NCBI RefSeq assembly: GCF_023168145.1 | Contig: NZ_BQYK01000004.1 | Location: 297,723-361,722, forward strand | Source of the DNA: Sporosarcina sp. NCCP-2222 | GTDB taxonomy: Bacteria > Bacillota > Bacilli > Bacillales_A > Planococcaceae | Length of the DNA: 64,000 nt | Direction of reading: 5' to 3' | Shown here: positions 8,142-16,884 of the stretch, one piece after another | How the letters are laid out: the number at the start of each line of letters is the position of its first letter | Numbering within the stretch: position 1 is the stretch's first letter | The notes under the pieces: generated by a model | The model's database searches: none | What the model saw: the letters and a program-made list of their open reading frames with translations, nothing else | Told to the model about the DNA's origin: nothing | Made by a program: the position numbers and the translations under genes

Positions 8142-8609
8142 CTATCTGTCAGCAATCGTATCAAACAGCTCGACATCAACGCTGTCACGGTCTGCCCAGC
8201 TATGAAACTTCTCCAAATGCCAAGCATCCAGACGTCTCGAATACTGGTTCTCTTCCATCCAGGCATGCAAATCGGAATAGGCCTCCCTGATTTTGTCGTT
8301 TGGACCTTTGTATCTCACGACGGCGTATGATTGCGGAGGAATCGTCAGCTGGACGAGATCTTCTGGCAAATCCCCGAATCCCCTTACTTCCACACAAATC
8401 CAGTAGCCGTCATTTTCCGGTACCCCATCCACAACAAATCCCCCGATCTGCTGGGACGGATTGATAACATGCGGGATATCTTCCTGCTTATCTTGCAAAC
8501 GAAGGGATGCTTTCGGTATTTCGGTTATGTATTGATCCCCTTCGCATAAAATCCTATAGCCGACCAATTTCAGCTCTCCCCATTTCTTAACTTGCTTCTC
8601 TCTACCCAT
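8142..8609 (-). CDS. GyrI-like/effector-binding domain protein
   Basis: About 155 residues. The central part (LVGYRILCEGDQYITEIPKAS ... IPPQSYAVVRYKG) matches the small-molecule-binding SHS2/GyrI-like fold found in stand-alone effector-binding proteins and in MerR/AraC regulators, especially the 'IPPQSYAVVRYKG' strand. No DNA-binding domain is present. The ATG at 8609 is preferred over one 18 nt upstream because a GGAAGGGG site precedes it. Such proteins may sequester or hydrolyse hydrophobic xenobiotics; the ligand is unknown. Confidence 0.6.
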   Translation of the reverse strand: MGREKQVKKWGELKLVGYRILCEGDQYITEIPKASLRLQDKQEDIPHVINPSQQIGGFVVDGVPENDGYWICVEVRGFGDLPEDLVQLTIPPQSYAVVRYKGPNDKIREAYSDLHAWMEENQYSRRLDAWHLEKFHSWADRDSVDVELFDTIADR

Positions 8610-8785
8610 ACACCCTACCCCTTCCATGTTTGCGTTCTAATCAAGACGATACCATTATGCAGGAGTTCCCTATATTTCACAATATTTCGTTAGCCTCATG
8701 AAAATTTGTCCATTGAATATAAAAAAGAGAAGGAATTCCCTCCCTTTCTATTGAAGGGTAACAGAATGGAAGGAGCTGGACATCA

Positions 8786-9445
8786 ATGCGGAAATTTTTG
8801 CTTGCCTCAATTATTTTAACCGGACTTATTTATCTCTTTTTTGGCCCTGACGAAATCGTGGATGTGAAGATTGCCATGAAACTTCTGCCCATGGCCCTCA
8901 TCCTCATTTATGGATTTGCCACGCCTTCGCTCGTATCCACTTCATACAAGCGGATGATCTTGGCGGGTTTATTTGTCTGCATGGTAGCAGATGGAGTCAT
9001 TTATTGGTTTATGGCTGGACTTGTGACCTTTTTCTTCGGCCATCTTTTTTACATCGCGGCATTCCGCCAAGCAAGCCAGAAGCCGGTGCCTCTTTGGGCG
9101 GGCATCCCCCTTGTCGCCTACGGATTGTTTATGGCTGCATGGATTGCGGGAGCTCAATATTCAGCAGGTCAAACAATAGTAGGCACGGCAATCATCGCCT
9201 ATATTGCTGTCATATTAGTAATGGGCTGGATGGCCATACGGACACTGTTGCCTTTCGCCATTTTGGGCGCACTCCTCTTCATCTGTTCGGATTCCTTGTT
9301 GGCAATCGACCGTTTCGTAACAGCTCTCCCGTATCGTGATGCATTGGTCATGGTCACCTATTATGCCGCACAGGTCCTGATCGCTTCGAGCATCGGGAAC
9401 CGCTTCGTGAAGTATTCCGTAAATCCAAACAATCTGATAAGATGA
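8786..9445 (+). CDS. YhhN/TMEM86-family membrane protein (lysoplasmalogenase family)
   Basis: A 219-residue protein with about eight membrane helices and the family signatures 'VADGVIYWF...[12 protein letters not shown]' and '[14 protein letters not shown]', whose acidic residues are conserved in YhhN/TMEM86 proteins. Mammalian TMEM86B hydrolyses lysoplasmalogen vinyl-ether bonds; the bacterial substrate is uncertain. GGAAGGAG lies 9 nt before the ATG. The gene ends 36 bp before pepT and may be cotranscribed with it. Confidence 0.8.
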   Translation: MRKFLLASIILTGLIYLFFGPDEIVDVKIAMKLLPMALILIYGFATPSLVSTSYKRMILAGLFVCMVADGVIYWFMAGLVTFFFGHLFYIAAFRQASQKPVPLWAGIPLVAYGLFMAAWIAGAQYSAGQTIVGTAIIAYIAVILVMGWMAIRTLLPFAILGALLFICSDSLLAIDRFVTALPYRDALVMVTYYAAQVLIASSIGNRFVKYSVNPNNLIR

Positions 9446-9480
9446 AAGAATCGTACCACTATTTTGAGGAGGGTTTTGGA

Positions 9481-10707
9481 ATGAAAGAAAAATTGATCGA
9501 ACGGTTAACCCGTTATGCAAAAATAGATACACAATCGGATGCAGAAAGCGCAACGACGCCTTCTACGCCAGGGCAATGGGACTTGCTTCATGAGCTTGAA
9601 AAAGAGTTGGCTGCTATCGGGATGGAAGACATCACACTGGACGACAATGGCTATTTATTCGCCACACTTCCGGCTAATACCGACAAAGACATTCCGGTCA
9701 TCGGATTTTTGGCGCACGTCGATACAGCGACTGATTACACAGGTAAAAACGTCAATCCACAGCTTGTCCATGATTATGACGGTAACGACATTCAACTGAA
9801 TAGCAATACTGTCATGCGGGTAGAAACGTTTCCTGAATTGAAAAATTACGTAGGGCACACGCTCATGACAACAGATGGAACGACGTTGCTCGGGGCGGAC
9901 AATAAAGCCGGGATTGCAGAAATCATGACGGCTATGGAATATTTGATTGCCCATCCGGAAATTCAACATGGCAAGCTCCGCGTCGCGTTTACACCAGACG
10001 AGGAAATCGGGCGCGGGCCACATAAATTTGACGTGGAAGCATTTGGCGCGAAATACGCCTATACGATGGACGGCGGACCAATCGGTGAACTTCAATATGA
10101 AAGCTTCAACGCAGCGGGAGCAAAAGTAACGTTCCATGGAACAAACGTCCATCCAGGTTCCGCAAAGGATAAGATGATCAATTCCATTTTGATTGCGAAT
10201 GAATTCCAAGCAGCAATGCCAGCAGATGAAGTTCCACAAAAAACGGACGGCTACGAAGGATTTATTCACTTAATGGATGTCGATGGGTCCGTCGAAAAGA
10301 CGACATTGAGCTATATCATCCGGTATTTCGACCGCGAGCAATTCGAAGCGCGGAAGCAATTGATGGTCGATACGGCTGCGAAGTTAAAAGAGAAGCATGG
10401 CGAAGAAGCGGTCGTGTTAGAACTGGAAGATCAATACTACAACATGCGTGAAAAGATCGAACCGGTAATGGAAATCGTCGATATTATCGGGGATGCTTTT
10501 AAGGTACTTAGTATTGAGCCTAACATCGTCCCTGTACGTGGCGGAACGGATGGCTCGCAGTTATCTTACATGGGCATGCCGACTCCAAACATTTTCACAG
10601 GCGGCGAAAACTACCACGGCAAGTATGAATATATCTCTGTTGACAACATGGTGAAAGCAACGGAAGTCATTATCGAGGCAGTGAAGCTTTACGAACAACG
10701 GGCATAA
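9481..10707 (+). CDS. pepT: Peptidase T (aminotripeptidase)
   Basis: A 408-residue cytoplasmic M20B dinuclear zinc aminopeptidase that removes the N-terminal residue from tripeptides; length matches the family. Metal and catalytic motifs are visible: [24 protein letters not shown] and [12 protein letters not shown], and the expected [15 protein letters not shown] near the C-terminus. GAGGAGGG lies 7 nt before the ATG at 9481; an in-frame earlier start has no ribosome site. It is followed 12 bp later by a DMT exporter gene with its own AGGAGGA site. Confidence 0.95.
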   Translation: MKEKLIERLTRYAKIDTQSDAESATTPSTPGQWDLLHELEKELAAIGMEDITLDDNGYLFATLPANTDKDIPVIGFLAHVDTATDYTGKNVNPQLVHDYDGNDIQLNSNTVMRVETFPELKNYVGHTLMTTDGTTLLGADNKAGIAEIMTAMEYLIAHPEIQHGKLRVAFTPDEEIGRGPHKFDVEAFGAKYAYTMDGGPIGELQYESFNAAGAKVTFHGTNVHPGSAKDKMINSILIANEFQAAMPADEVPQKTDGYEGFIHLMDVDGSVEKTTLSYIIRYFDREQFEARKQLMVDTAAKLKEKHGEEAVVLELEDQYYNMREKIEPVMEIVDIIGDAFKVLSIEPNIVPVRGGTDGSQLSYMGMPTPNIFTGGENYHGKYEYISVDNMVKATEVIIEAVKLYEQRA

Positions 10708-10719
10708 GGAGGAATTTTG

Positions 10720-11688
10720 ATGAAAGCGATTTGGCTTGGAATCCTCTCATCCCTCTTTTTTGCGGTGACGTTTGTTTTGAATCGATCAATGGAAATGTCA
10801 GGGGGAAGCTGGCTTTGGAGCGCTTCCCTCCGTTATTTTTTCATGGTGCCGTTTTTAATCGCGATTGTCGCTTGGCGCGGCGGGCTCCGTGATATGAAAG
10901 ATGCCATGACAGCGCGCCCTGCGCCTTTTTTTGTATGGAGCGTCGTGGCATTCGTCCTATTTTATGCCCCGCTCACTTTCTCGGCAGCGTACAGTCCGGG
11001 CTGGCTGCTGGCCGGTACATGGCAATTAACGATTGTGGCAGGAGTATTGCTCGCTCCATTCTTTGTCATTGTTGTGAAGACATCCACTGGTGTTAAAAAG
11101 GTGAGGCAGCAAGTCCCGTTGATTTCCCTCGGCATCTCGTTGATCATCTTTGCGGGAGTCGTCTTGATTCAAATACCGAACGCGAAAAGTGTTGAGCTGC
11201 AAACGCTGCTGCTCGGCATTTTACCAGTCATCATCGCAGCTTTCGCCTACCCGCTCGGTAATCGGAAGATGATGGATTTATTGCAAGGCCGGCTGGATAC
11301 ATTTCAACGGGTGCTCGCAATGACACTCATGACCCTTCCCGTCTGGGCATTGTTTGCGGTTTATGCCGTCATGACCGTTGGACTTCCATCGATGAGTCAA
11401 GTCGTTCAGTCATTAATTGTCGCGGTCAGTTCAGGCGTCATCGCCACTTCCCTGTTCTTCATGGCGACAGACTTGGTGCAAGGCGACCAGGGAAAACTGG
11501 CAGCCGTTGAAGCAACCCAATCGACAGAACTGATCTTTGCGATGATCGGTGAAATCATTATTTTACATATCGCTTTGCCTGGCGCCCTCTCGCTTGCCGG
11601 GATTGGGGTCATCATCATTGGGATGGCGCTTCATAGCTATCAGACAGCCGTTGCGGGGAAGAAGCGATTGAAGGCGAGTAATGCATGA
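10720..11688 (+). CDS. EamA/DMT-superfamily efflux protein (multidrug resistance type)
   Basis: A 322-residue integral membrane protein with ten predicted helices in two repeats, of the drug/metabolite transporter superfamily. The sequence (FFAVTFVLNRSMEMSGGSWLWSASLRYFFM and the late ATQSTELIFAMIGEIIIL) fits the Firmicute 'multidrug resistance efflux' subgroup. Start is the ATG at 10720, 6 nt after AAGGAGGA, rather than the TTG immediately before it. It probably forms an operon with pepT. Substrate unknown. Confidence 0.85.
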   Translation: MKAIWLGILSSLFFAVTFVLNRSMEMSGGSWLWSASLRYFFMVPFLIAIVAWRGGLRDMKDAMTARPAPFFVWSVVAFVLFYAPLTFSAAYSPGWLLAGTWQLTIVAGVLLAPFFVIVVKTSTGVKKVRQQVPLISLGISLIIFAGVVLIQIPNAKSVELQTLLLGILPVIIAAFAYPLGNRKMMDLLQGRLDTFQRVLAMTLMTLPVWALFAVYAVMTVGLPSMSQVVQSLIVAVSSGVIATSLFFMATDLVQGDQGKLAAVEATQSTELIFAMIGEIIILHIALPGALSLAGIGVIIIGMALHSYQTAVAGKKRLKASNA

Positions 11689-11745
11689 TTTTTATACATC
11701 CAGACCTGCATATCAGCTAAACAGTAGATAGGGAGGAGGATTTTC

Positions 11746-12078
11746 ATGAGCTCGGATTTTTATTGTGATGAAGTGTTGAGTGGCAATACAGAAGTAACTA
11801 GGGTGTTAGAAACCGAAAACGCCCTGGCGTTTTATCATACAAAGCCGTCTTATCCTGTCCACATTGTGGCGATCCCCAAAAAGCATATCCCTTCACTCCT
11901 GACATTAGAGGAAGGCGATAACGAACTCTTGCTTGAGCTAATGCATGTAGTGAAAACAGTGGCAGCAAAGGTGACAGAAGAACATGGAGCCTGCCGGGTG
12001 ATTACCAATCTCGGCAATTATCAAGATTCCAAACATCTTCATTGGCATATCATCTCTGGAAAACCGTTGGATTCTTAA
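11746..12078 (+). CDS. HIT-family nucleotide hydrolase/transferase
   Basis: A 110-residue histidine-triad protein. The catalytic HxHxHxx motif is HLHWHII at residues 97-103, and the upstream FYHTKPSYPVHIVAIPKKH strand matches the HIT core that binds nucleoside phosphates. Usual bacterial HIT proteins (about 110-145 residues) hydrolyse adenosine phosphoramidates or dinucleoside polyphosphates. GGGAGGAGG precedes the ATG. It stands alone between the DMT exporter and an S66 peptidase. Confidence 0.88.
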   Translation: MSSDFYCDEVLSGNTEVTRVLETENALAFYHTKPSYPVHIVAIPKKHIPSLLTLEEGDNELLLELMHVVKTVAAKVTEEHGACRVITNLGNYQDSKHLHWHIISGKPLDS

Positions 12079-12127
12079 GTTTTTTCATGTGAAATAGTAA
12101 ATTAGCGATGAAAGGGAGAGAAAAAAC

Positions 12128-13096
12128 ATGTTGCAAATACCGGGGAAATTAAAAAGCGGCGATGAAATAAGGATTATTGCGCCGAGCCGCAGTGCGTGCA
12201 TTTTATCCGAGGAAGGCATACAAATGGCGAAAGAAAGGCTTCAGCAGTTAGGATTTACCGTCTCTTTCGGCCGCCATGTATTTGAAAAAGACCTTCAAAA
12301 TTCCACAAGCATTGAACAAAGAGTGGAAGACTTGCATGATGCGTTCAGTGACAAGCAGGTAAAAGGGATTCTATCCGTTATCGGCGGTTTTAATTCCAAT
12401 GAACTTCTGCCCTATATTGATTATGAATTAATTAAAAAGAACCCGAAAATATTTTGCGGCTTCAGCGATATTACAGCCACCGCAAATGCCATTACGGCTA
12501 AAACGGGAATGGTTACGTACTCGGGACCTCATTTCTCCAGTTTTCAAATGGTGAAGGGACAGGAATACCAAACCCATTTCTTTACGCAATGCCTTATGCA
12601 GGACACCCCTTTTGAACTGAAACCGTCCAGTCAGTGGAGCGACGATGCTTGGTATTTGGATCAAGAAAATCGAAACTTTGAAGAAACTTCCTGGAAAACC
12701 TATCAGGCAGGGACGGCCGCCGGCACACTGTGGGGCGGCAATCTATGTACACTGAACTTGCTGCAAGGAACGGACTACATGCCAAATCTTGAGAATGCCG
12801 TACTCTTCGTTGAGGATGATGAGATGACCATCCCCGAGACCTTTGCAAGGGATTTAACGTCTTTATTGCAAACTGTAAAATCCCTGAAAGCTCTTGTGAT
12901 TGGGAGATTTCAACGAACATCGAATATCTCCGAGGAACAACTGCTGTTCATTCTTGATAAACATCCGATCTTAAAAGGAATTCCTGTACTATATGATGTC
13001 GATTTCGGACATACGCAGCCAATGTTCACCTTCCCGATTGGCGGAGAAGTACTGGTGGATGCTTCGGCAGAAGAACTGAAACTTGTGAGGTTTTAA
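12128..13096 (+). CDS. S66-family peptidase, MccF-like
   Basis: A 322-residue cytoplasmic serine peptidase of the LD-carboxypeptidase/MccF family. The nucleophile is Ser113 in CGFSDIT; the GGFNSNELL loop (about 87-94) and later FVEDDE and DFGHTQP segments supply the oxyanion loop, Glu and His. The NSN form of the loop is typical of MccF, which cleaves microcin C-type acyl-adenylates, rather than of murein LdcA, so detoxification of peptidyl-nucleotides is as likely as peptidoglycan recycling. GGGAGAG precedes the ATG. Confidence 0.85.
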   Translation: MLQIPGKLKSGDEIRIIAPSRSACILSEEGIQMAKERLQQLGFTVSFGRHVFEKDLQNSTSIEQRVEDLHDAFSDKQVKGILSVIGGFNSNELLPYIDYELIKKNPKIFCGFSDITATANAITAKTGMVTYSGPHFSSFQMVKGQEYQTHFFTQCLMQDTPFELKPSSQWSDDAWYLDQENRNFEETSWKTYQAGTAAGTLWGGNLCTLNLLQGTDYMPNLENAVLFVEDDEMTIPETFARDLTSLLQTVKSLKALVIGRFQRTSNISEEQLLFILDKHPILKGIPVLYDVDFGHTQPMFTFPIGGEVLVDASAEELKLVRF

Positions 13097-13111
13097 GTTT
13101 TTTCAAATATG

Positions 13112-13145
13112 TAATGCGCACGGACTTTCCGTGCGTATTTTTGTG
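13112..13145 (+). terminator. Rho-independent terminator
   Basis: TGCGCACGGA / TCCGTGCGTA stem with a TTTTTGTGTT tail, just after the S66 peptidase gene. Confidence 0.75.
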
Positions 13146-13188
13146 TTCTTGTGTTCAATTTGGGATTTGTTTTAGGACTTTTCCTTGG

Positions 13189-13430
13189 TATGCGGGTTTC
13201 CCGATTTATGCGCGGGTACGGACTGCGTATGCGTGAGTGTCAGACTTTATGCGCGGGTGTGATCTGCGTATGCGCGGGTGCCAGACTTTATGCGCGGGTG
13301 TGGACTTGATATGCGCGGGTGGCTCGCTTTATGCGCGGCTACGGGCCGGGTATGCGCGGCTGGCTCGCTTTATGCGCGGCTGCGACCTGCCTATGCGCGG
13401 GTGTGGGCCGGGTATGCGCGGCTAACTGTA
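13189..13430. repeat. Intergenic array of alternating 20/21-bp units (core TATGCGCGGGT)
   Basis: About eleven tandem units each begin with TATGCGCGG(G/C)T; successive start-to-start distances from 13207 are 21, 20, 21, 20, 21, 20, 21, 20, 21, 21 bp. Units alternate between two spacer types (one ending CTGCG or GGCCGGG, the other ending CAGACTT or CTCGCTT), giving a 41-bp dimer. It fills the convergent gap between the S66 peptidase and the ABC transporter genes. A 62-codon open frame across it is a by-product of the periodicity: no ribosome site and no family. Confidence 0.85.
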
Positions 13431-13467
13431 ATGGGCGTACACTAAACTCCTGAAAAACAACAATTCA

Positions 13468-13491
13468 AAAGCCCGCGACAACTCGCGGGCT
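13468..13491 (-). terminator. Rho-independent terminator
   Basis: GCCCGCGA / TCGCGGGC stem with TTTTG tail on the minus strand, 6 bp beyond the stop of the ABC substrate-binding gene. Confidence 0.8.
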
Positions 13492-13496
13492 TCTAT

Positions 13497-14597
13497 TTAT
13501 TCGTATTCACCTAGTATTTCCACCGCTTTATCCGCGAGTGATGTATCAATCGCGATATTGAAGTCGATGTCACCTAGGATGGCGCCATTTGCTTTGTAGG
13601 AATCGAACTGTTTTTTAATATCGTCCACATACATGTCGCCGTTCGGGTTTAGCCCGGTGACATGGACTTTATCCCATAATGCAGGATCTTTCAGTGCTGT
13701 ATGTTTCACCATGATGTCGATGACTTCCGCTTTGCCGATATCCTTGAAGAAGGCGTCATTGTAATCATGTAATCCTTTCAGGTAGGCAAGCATGAATCGG
13801 AGTGACAGTTCATCATCCGCCATAAATTTCGGTGAGGCGAGTACCATGGCAATTTGTGATTCTGGCGCGTAATCGGTCGCGTCGCCAAATCGTACATGGA
13901 ATCCTTTTTCGACGCCTTGGGTAATGAGCGGCTCGATGTTCAGCGCTGCGTCGATTGTTCCAGAATCAATGGCGCCTAGCATCGCACCGAAATCAGCGAT
14001 GTGGACATACTCGACATCGTCTTCTGTTAAGCCGGCATGCTTCAGCATCTCTTCATAAATATAGCCATCAATCGAATTACGGGATGAAACCCCAATCTTC
14101 TTCCCTTTAAAGTCGCTGTATTCCTTAATTTCATCGACCATATGATTGCCGATGACGAAAGTGAAATAGGAATTGCCTGGTACGTTATGGCCTTTATCCG
14201 CAATAATTCGTACATCTATGCCTTGTGCGATAGCGTTGAAGAACGACGCTGTCGATACACCGCCTGCTATATCCACTTCTCCTGCGGCAAGGGCTGGCAG
14301 CATATCATCGCTATTCGCAAAATCTGCGAATTCCACTTCGATGTTATAGTCCTCAAAGTATCCTTTTTCTTTCGCGATATAAAATCCTGCTCCCGACGCC
14401 GCCCCATCTTCGGCAATCAATACTTTCGTTCGTTTTTCAAGTGGTGCCAAGTCGCCAGACGGCGCTTCTGCGGCAGCTTCACCCGGTGGTTTGGTTTCGG
14501 ATGCCGGCGGGGCGGCCGGCTCTGTCTTGCCGCATGCCCCAAGCACCCATATACAACTTAGCAGGAGTATCCATCCTGCTTTCAGCCGCTTCTTCAT
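13497..14597 (-). CDS. ABC importer substrate-binding lipoprotein (SsuA/NMT1-like)
   Basis: A 366-residue lipoprotein: basic start, hydrophobic stretch and lipobox VLGAC with Cys22, then a Pro/Glu/Ala-rich linker and a type II periplasmic-binding fold of the NMT1/SsuA group (ASGAGFYIAKEKGYFEDYNIEVEF ... LPALAAGEVDIAGGVSTASFFNAIAQGIDVRIIAD). It delivers a small ligand such as an alkanesulfonate, nitrate or pyrimidine precursor to the permease. AAGGGG precedes the ATG at 14597. It is third in the order permease, ATPase, binding protein, 14 bp after the ATPase. The ligand cannot be read from sequence. Confidence 0.88.
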   Translation of the reverse strand: MKKRLKAGWILLLSCIWVLGACGKTEPAAPPASETKPPGEAAAEAPSGDLAPLEKRTKVLIAEDGAASGAGFYIAKEKGYFEDYNIEVEFADFANSDDMLPALAAGEVDIAGGVSTASFFNAIAQGIDVRIIADKGHNVPGNSYFTFVIGNHMVDEIKEYSDFKGKKIGVSSRNSIDGYIYEEMLKHAGLTEDDVEYVHIADFGAMLGAIDSGTIDAALNIEPLITQGVEKGFHVRFGDATDYAPESQIAMVLASPKFMADDELSLRFMLAYLKGLHDYNDAFFKDIGKAEVIDIMVKHTALKDPALWDKVHVTGLNPNGDMYVDDIKKQFDSYKANGAILGDIDFNIAIDTSLADKAVEILGEYE

Positions 14598-14611
14598 ATG
14601 TTTTCCCCTTT

Positions 14612-15394
14612 TCATGCTTTTTGTTCTCTCGATTGTTGAACTTCCCTTTGAAGATGCTTCCATACCTCAATGAATTGCTGTGCCATGTCCGGATCTTTTC
14701 GGATATCTTCTATGGTTCTCGGGCGCGGAGTTGTCACTTTGATTTCTTTGATGATTTTGCCCGGCTGCGAGCTCATCAAAAGGATTCGGTCGCTTAGCAG
14801 CAATGCTTCGTCGATGCTGTGGGTAATGAAAAGTACTGTTTTCTTCGTCTCCGACCAGATGGACAATAATTCTTCCTGCAAGATGAATTTATTCTGCTCA
14901 TCCAGTGCTGCAAAAGGTTCATCCATCAGCAGGATTTCCGGATCGTTCGCAAATGCCCGCGCGATGCTGACCCTCTGTTTCATGCCGCCCGATAATTCCC
15001 TTGGATATAGCTTCGAAAATTTTTCAAGCCCTGTCTTCTCCAAGTAATATTTCGTCCGTTCCTCGATCAATTTCTTCGGCAGCCGCCTCATTTTTAAACC
15101 GAAAGCGACGTTTTCTTCAACTGTCAGCCAAGGGATGACGCCCCGTTCTTGAAAGACCATTGATTGGAGCGGACGGTCCTCATGATCGGTCGCGATATTA
15201 AATTCACCGACACTTGGTTGCTCCAAGCCTGCCAAGATACGGAGCAGCGTTGTTTTTCCACAGCCACTCGGACCGACAATGCACACAAACTCTCCTTCAT
15301 TGATTGTCATGGAGATATCGTCAAGAGCGGTAACACTGCCTTGTTTTTTATAAAATGCCTTCGTCAAATGTTCAATCGCAATTTTCCCTTTCAT
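14612..15394 (-). CDS. ABC importer ATPase (SsuB/TauB-like)
   Basis: A 260-residue ATP-binding subunit. Walker A is GPSGCGKTT, the signature is LSGGMKQR, Walker B is ILLMDEPFAALD and the switch His lies in FITHSIDEA, all as in SsuB/TauB/NrtD proteins. GGAGGTGATCGG stands directly before the ATG at 15394, which is 4 bp past the permease stop. It energises import by the neighbouring permease and lipoprotein. Confidence 0.92.
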   Translation of the reverse strand: MKGKIAIEHLTKAFYKKQGSVTALDDISMTINEGEFVCIVGPSGCGKTTLLRILAGLEQPSVGEFNIATDHEDRPLQSMVFQERGVIPWLTVEENVAFGLKMRRLPKKLIEERTKYYLEKTGLEKFSKLYPRELSGGMKQRVSIARAFANDPEILLMDEPFAALDEQNKFILQEELLSIWSETKKTVLFITHSIDEALLLSDRILLMSSQPGKIIKEIKVTTPRPRTIEDIRKDPDMAQQFIEVWKHLQREVQQSREQKA

Positions 15395-15398
15395 CCGA

Positions 15399-16220
15399 TC
15401 ACCTCCATGGCAGCAATTTTTTCTGGAATCCCCGCAGCAGTACAGAGAACAAATAGCCGAAGAAGGAAATGAGAATGAGCCCGACATACATTTCTTGCAG
15501 CAGGAATGCCTTATACGACGTCCATATCAAGTAGCCGATCCCCGAGGTCGCACCCATCATTTCCGCAGCGACAATTGTTAATAGCGCAATTGCCTGCCCC
15601 ATTTGGATCCCTTCCAGCATAACGGGCAAGGCTCCGGGCAAAGCAATCTTATAAAAGAACTGCAGCTTTCCGGCTCCGTAGTTATTCGCAACATCCAAAT
15701 AGATTTGATCGATGTTCATTACACCGGCTGCCGTATTGATGACGACCGGAAAGAACACACTCCCTGCAATTGTGACAACTTTTGATAAATCACCGATTCC
15801 GAACAAAATAATTATCATTGGAAGTAACGCAAGCGTCGGAATCGGCATCAGCGCCATAACAATCGGCTGCATGAGATGCCGGATCGGCGAATAAAGACCC
15901 ATTAAAAGGCCGATGATGACACCCGGGATGACCCCTGCCAGAAAACCTACAAAAATCCGATACAATGAAACCCCGACATGTTTTACTAGTGATCCATTTG
16001 CCACCATATCAAAGAGAGTCCCTATGATCGCGGAAGGCGGAGGAAAGAAACGGGTATCGATCATCCCTGTTCTCGACAACACTTCCCACAGCAACAATAG
16101 GAAGATGGGCGATACAATGGTCAACAGTTGCTTATACCGTTCCTTCGACTGTCTCCGCTTCCACTCTTGTTGCTCGATTTCAAACGGATCATGTTTTTCA
16201 ATGGTTCCTCTTCTATCCAA
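15399..16220 (-). CDS. ABC importer permease (SsuC/TauC-like)
   Basis: A 273-residue permease with six predicted helices and the EAA loop (ANNYGAGKLQFFYKIALPGALPVMLEGIQMGQA) that docks to the ATPase. It heads the three-gene operon. The TTG at 16220 is preferred as start: AGAGGTGG lies 6-7 nt upstream, whereas the ATG six codons earlier has no ribosome site. A 22-bp inverted repeat lies 35 bp upstream. No riboswitch of the SAM or TPP class was recognised ahead of it, so ligand identity stays open. Confidence 0.88.
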   Translation of the reverse strand: MDRRGTIEKHDPFEIEQQEWKRRQSKERYKQLLTIVSPIFLLLLWEVLSRTGMIDTRFFPPPSAIIGTLFDMVANGSLVKHVGVSLYRIFVGFLAGVIPGVIIGLLMGLYSPIRHLMQPIVMALMPIPTLALLPMIIILFGIGDLSKVVTIAGSVFFPVVINTAAGVMNIDQIYLDVANNYGAGKLQFFYKIALPGALPVMLEGIQMGQAIALLTIVAAEMMGATSGIGYLIWTSYKAFLLQEMYVGLILISFFGYLFSVLLRGFQKKLLPWR

Positions 16221-16254
16221 TGTCCACCACCTCTTCATCTAAATGATATGTTTA

Positions 16255-16276
16255 TGCCTATGGGTCGACATAGGCA
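16255..16276. promoter_or_regulatory. Inverted repeat upstream of ABC operon
   Basis: TGCCTATG-GGTCGA-CATAGGCA: perfect 8-bp arms around a 6-nt centre, placed 35 bp before the permease start codon. Its position suggests an operator or 5'-leader hairpin; the binding factor is unknown. Confidence 0.5.
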
Positions 16277-16332
16277 AACGTCGAGATATCGGGAATTATG
16301 GGGATGTGCTATTGCCCTGCGAATGATCTGTA

Positions 16333-16377
16333 CAAAAAAAAACATCGTTCAGCCGATTTCGACTGTAACGATGCTTT
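16333..16377 (-). terminator. Rho-independent terminator of rhodanese gene
   Basis: On the minus strand GCATCGTT ... AACGATG stem followed by a run of nine T's, about 55 bp past the rhodanese stop. Confidence 0.8.
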
Positions 16378-16430
16378 GTTTTCCTTCTGAAATGAAATCT
16401 CTGGTCTAACGCACTGGGCAGAACTGCTGC

Positions 16431-16781
16431 TCAGCGCCAGGCGCTCATCCCGCCTCTGACATTCAATACATTGGAAAAACCCGATTTCTTCAGCAAAGCT
16501 GCCGCCTTTGAACTGCGCATGCCGCTTTGGCAAATGACGACGACTTCTTTCGATTTATCCAATTGATCCAATTTCGCATGTAACCCTTGAAGAGGAATAT
16601 TCTTGAACTCCTTAATATGCCGACCCTTGTACTCTGCAGGCGTCCGGACATCCACAAATTGCTTTGTTTTGTCCTGCAGCATCCCTTTCAACTCTTCTGT
16701 TGAAATTGAACGCACTCCTTTGGCAGGCATCATTCGCCATACGAGGAAAGCAACAACTAAGAGAAATAGTATCCAGCCCAT
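16431..16781 (-). CDS. Membrane-anchored rhodanese (YqhL-like)
   Basis: A 116-residue protein: one N-terminal membrane helix (about residues 2-18), then a rhodanese domain with DVRTPAEYKGRHI and active-site loop CQSGMRS (Cys84). It handles sulfane sulfur at the membrane. Two CsoR/CstR-type palindromes lie within 65 bp upstream, matching those of the sulfur cluster at the left edge, so this gene is likely a distant member of the same CstR regulon. It is monocistronic with its own terminator. Confidence 0.9.
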   Translation of the reverse strand: MGWILFLLVVAFLVWRMMPAKGVRSISTEELKGMLQDKTKQFVDVRTPAEYKGRHIKEFKNIPLQGLHAKLDQLDKSKEVVVICQSGMRSSKAAALLKKSGFSNVLNVRGGMSAWR

Positions 16782-16808
16782 CTATATCATCCTTTGTTTT
16801 CGTATTTA

Positions 16809-16844
16809 TTACCCCTGTAGGTATCAATATACCATAAGGGGTAT
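16809..16844. promoter_or_regulatory. Tandem CstR-type operators upstream of rhodanese
   Basis: TTACCCCTGTAGGTAT at 16809-16824 and, on the other strand, ATACCCCTTATGGTAT at 16844-16829. Both match the pattern ATACCCC-N3-(A/T)GGTAT seen at 1435-1450 before cstR; they are centred 20 bp apart, two helical turns. Confidence 0.65.
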
Positions 16845-16884
16845 TAAAAAAACAACATAAAAGAGAGAAGCGAGGTTGCTTCTC

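Noticed and set aside
13237-13425. 62-codon open frame within the TATGCGCGGGT array
   Set aside because: No ribosome site, repetitive composition follows directly from the 20/21-bp DNA period, and no family resemblance.
15399-16276. SAM or TPP riboswitch upstream of the SsuABC-type operon
   Set aside because: None of the conserved core sequences of these classes is present; only a simple inverted repeat is seen.
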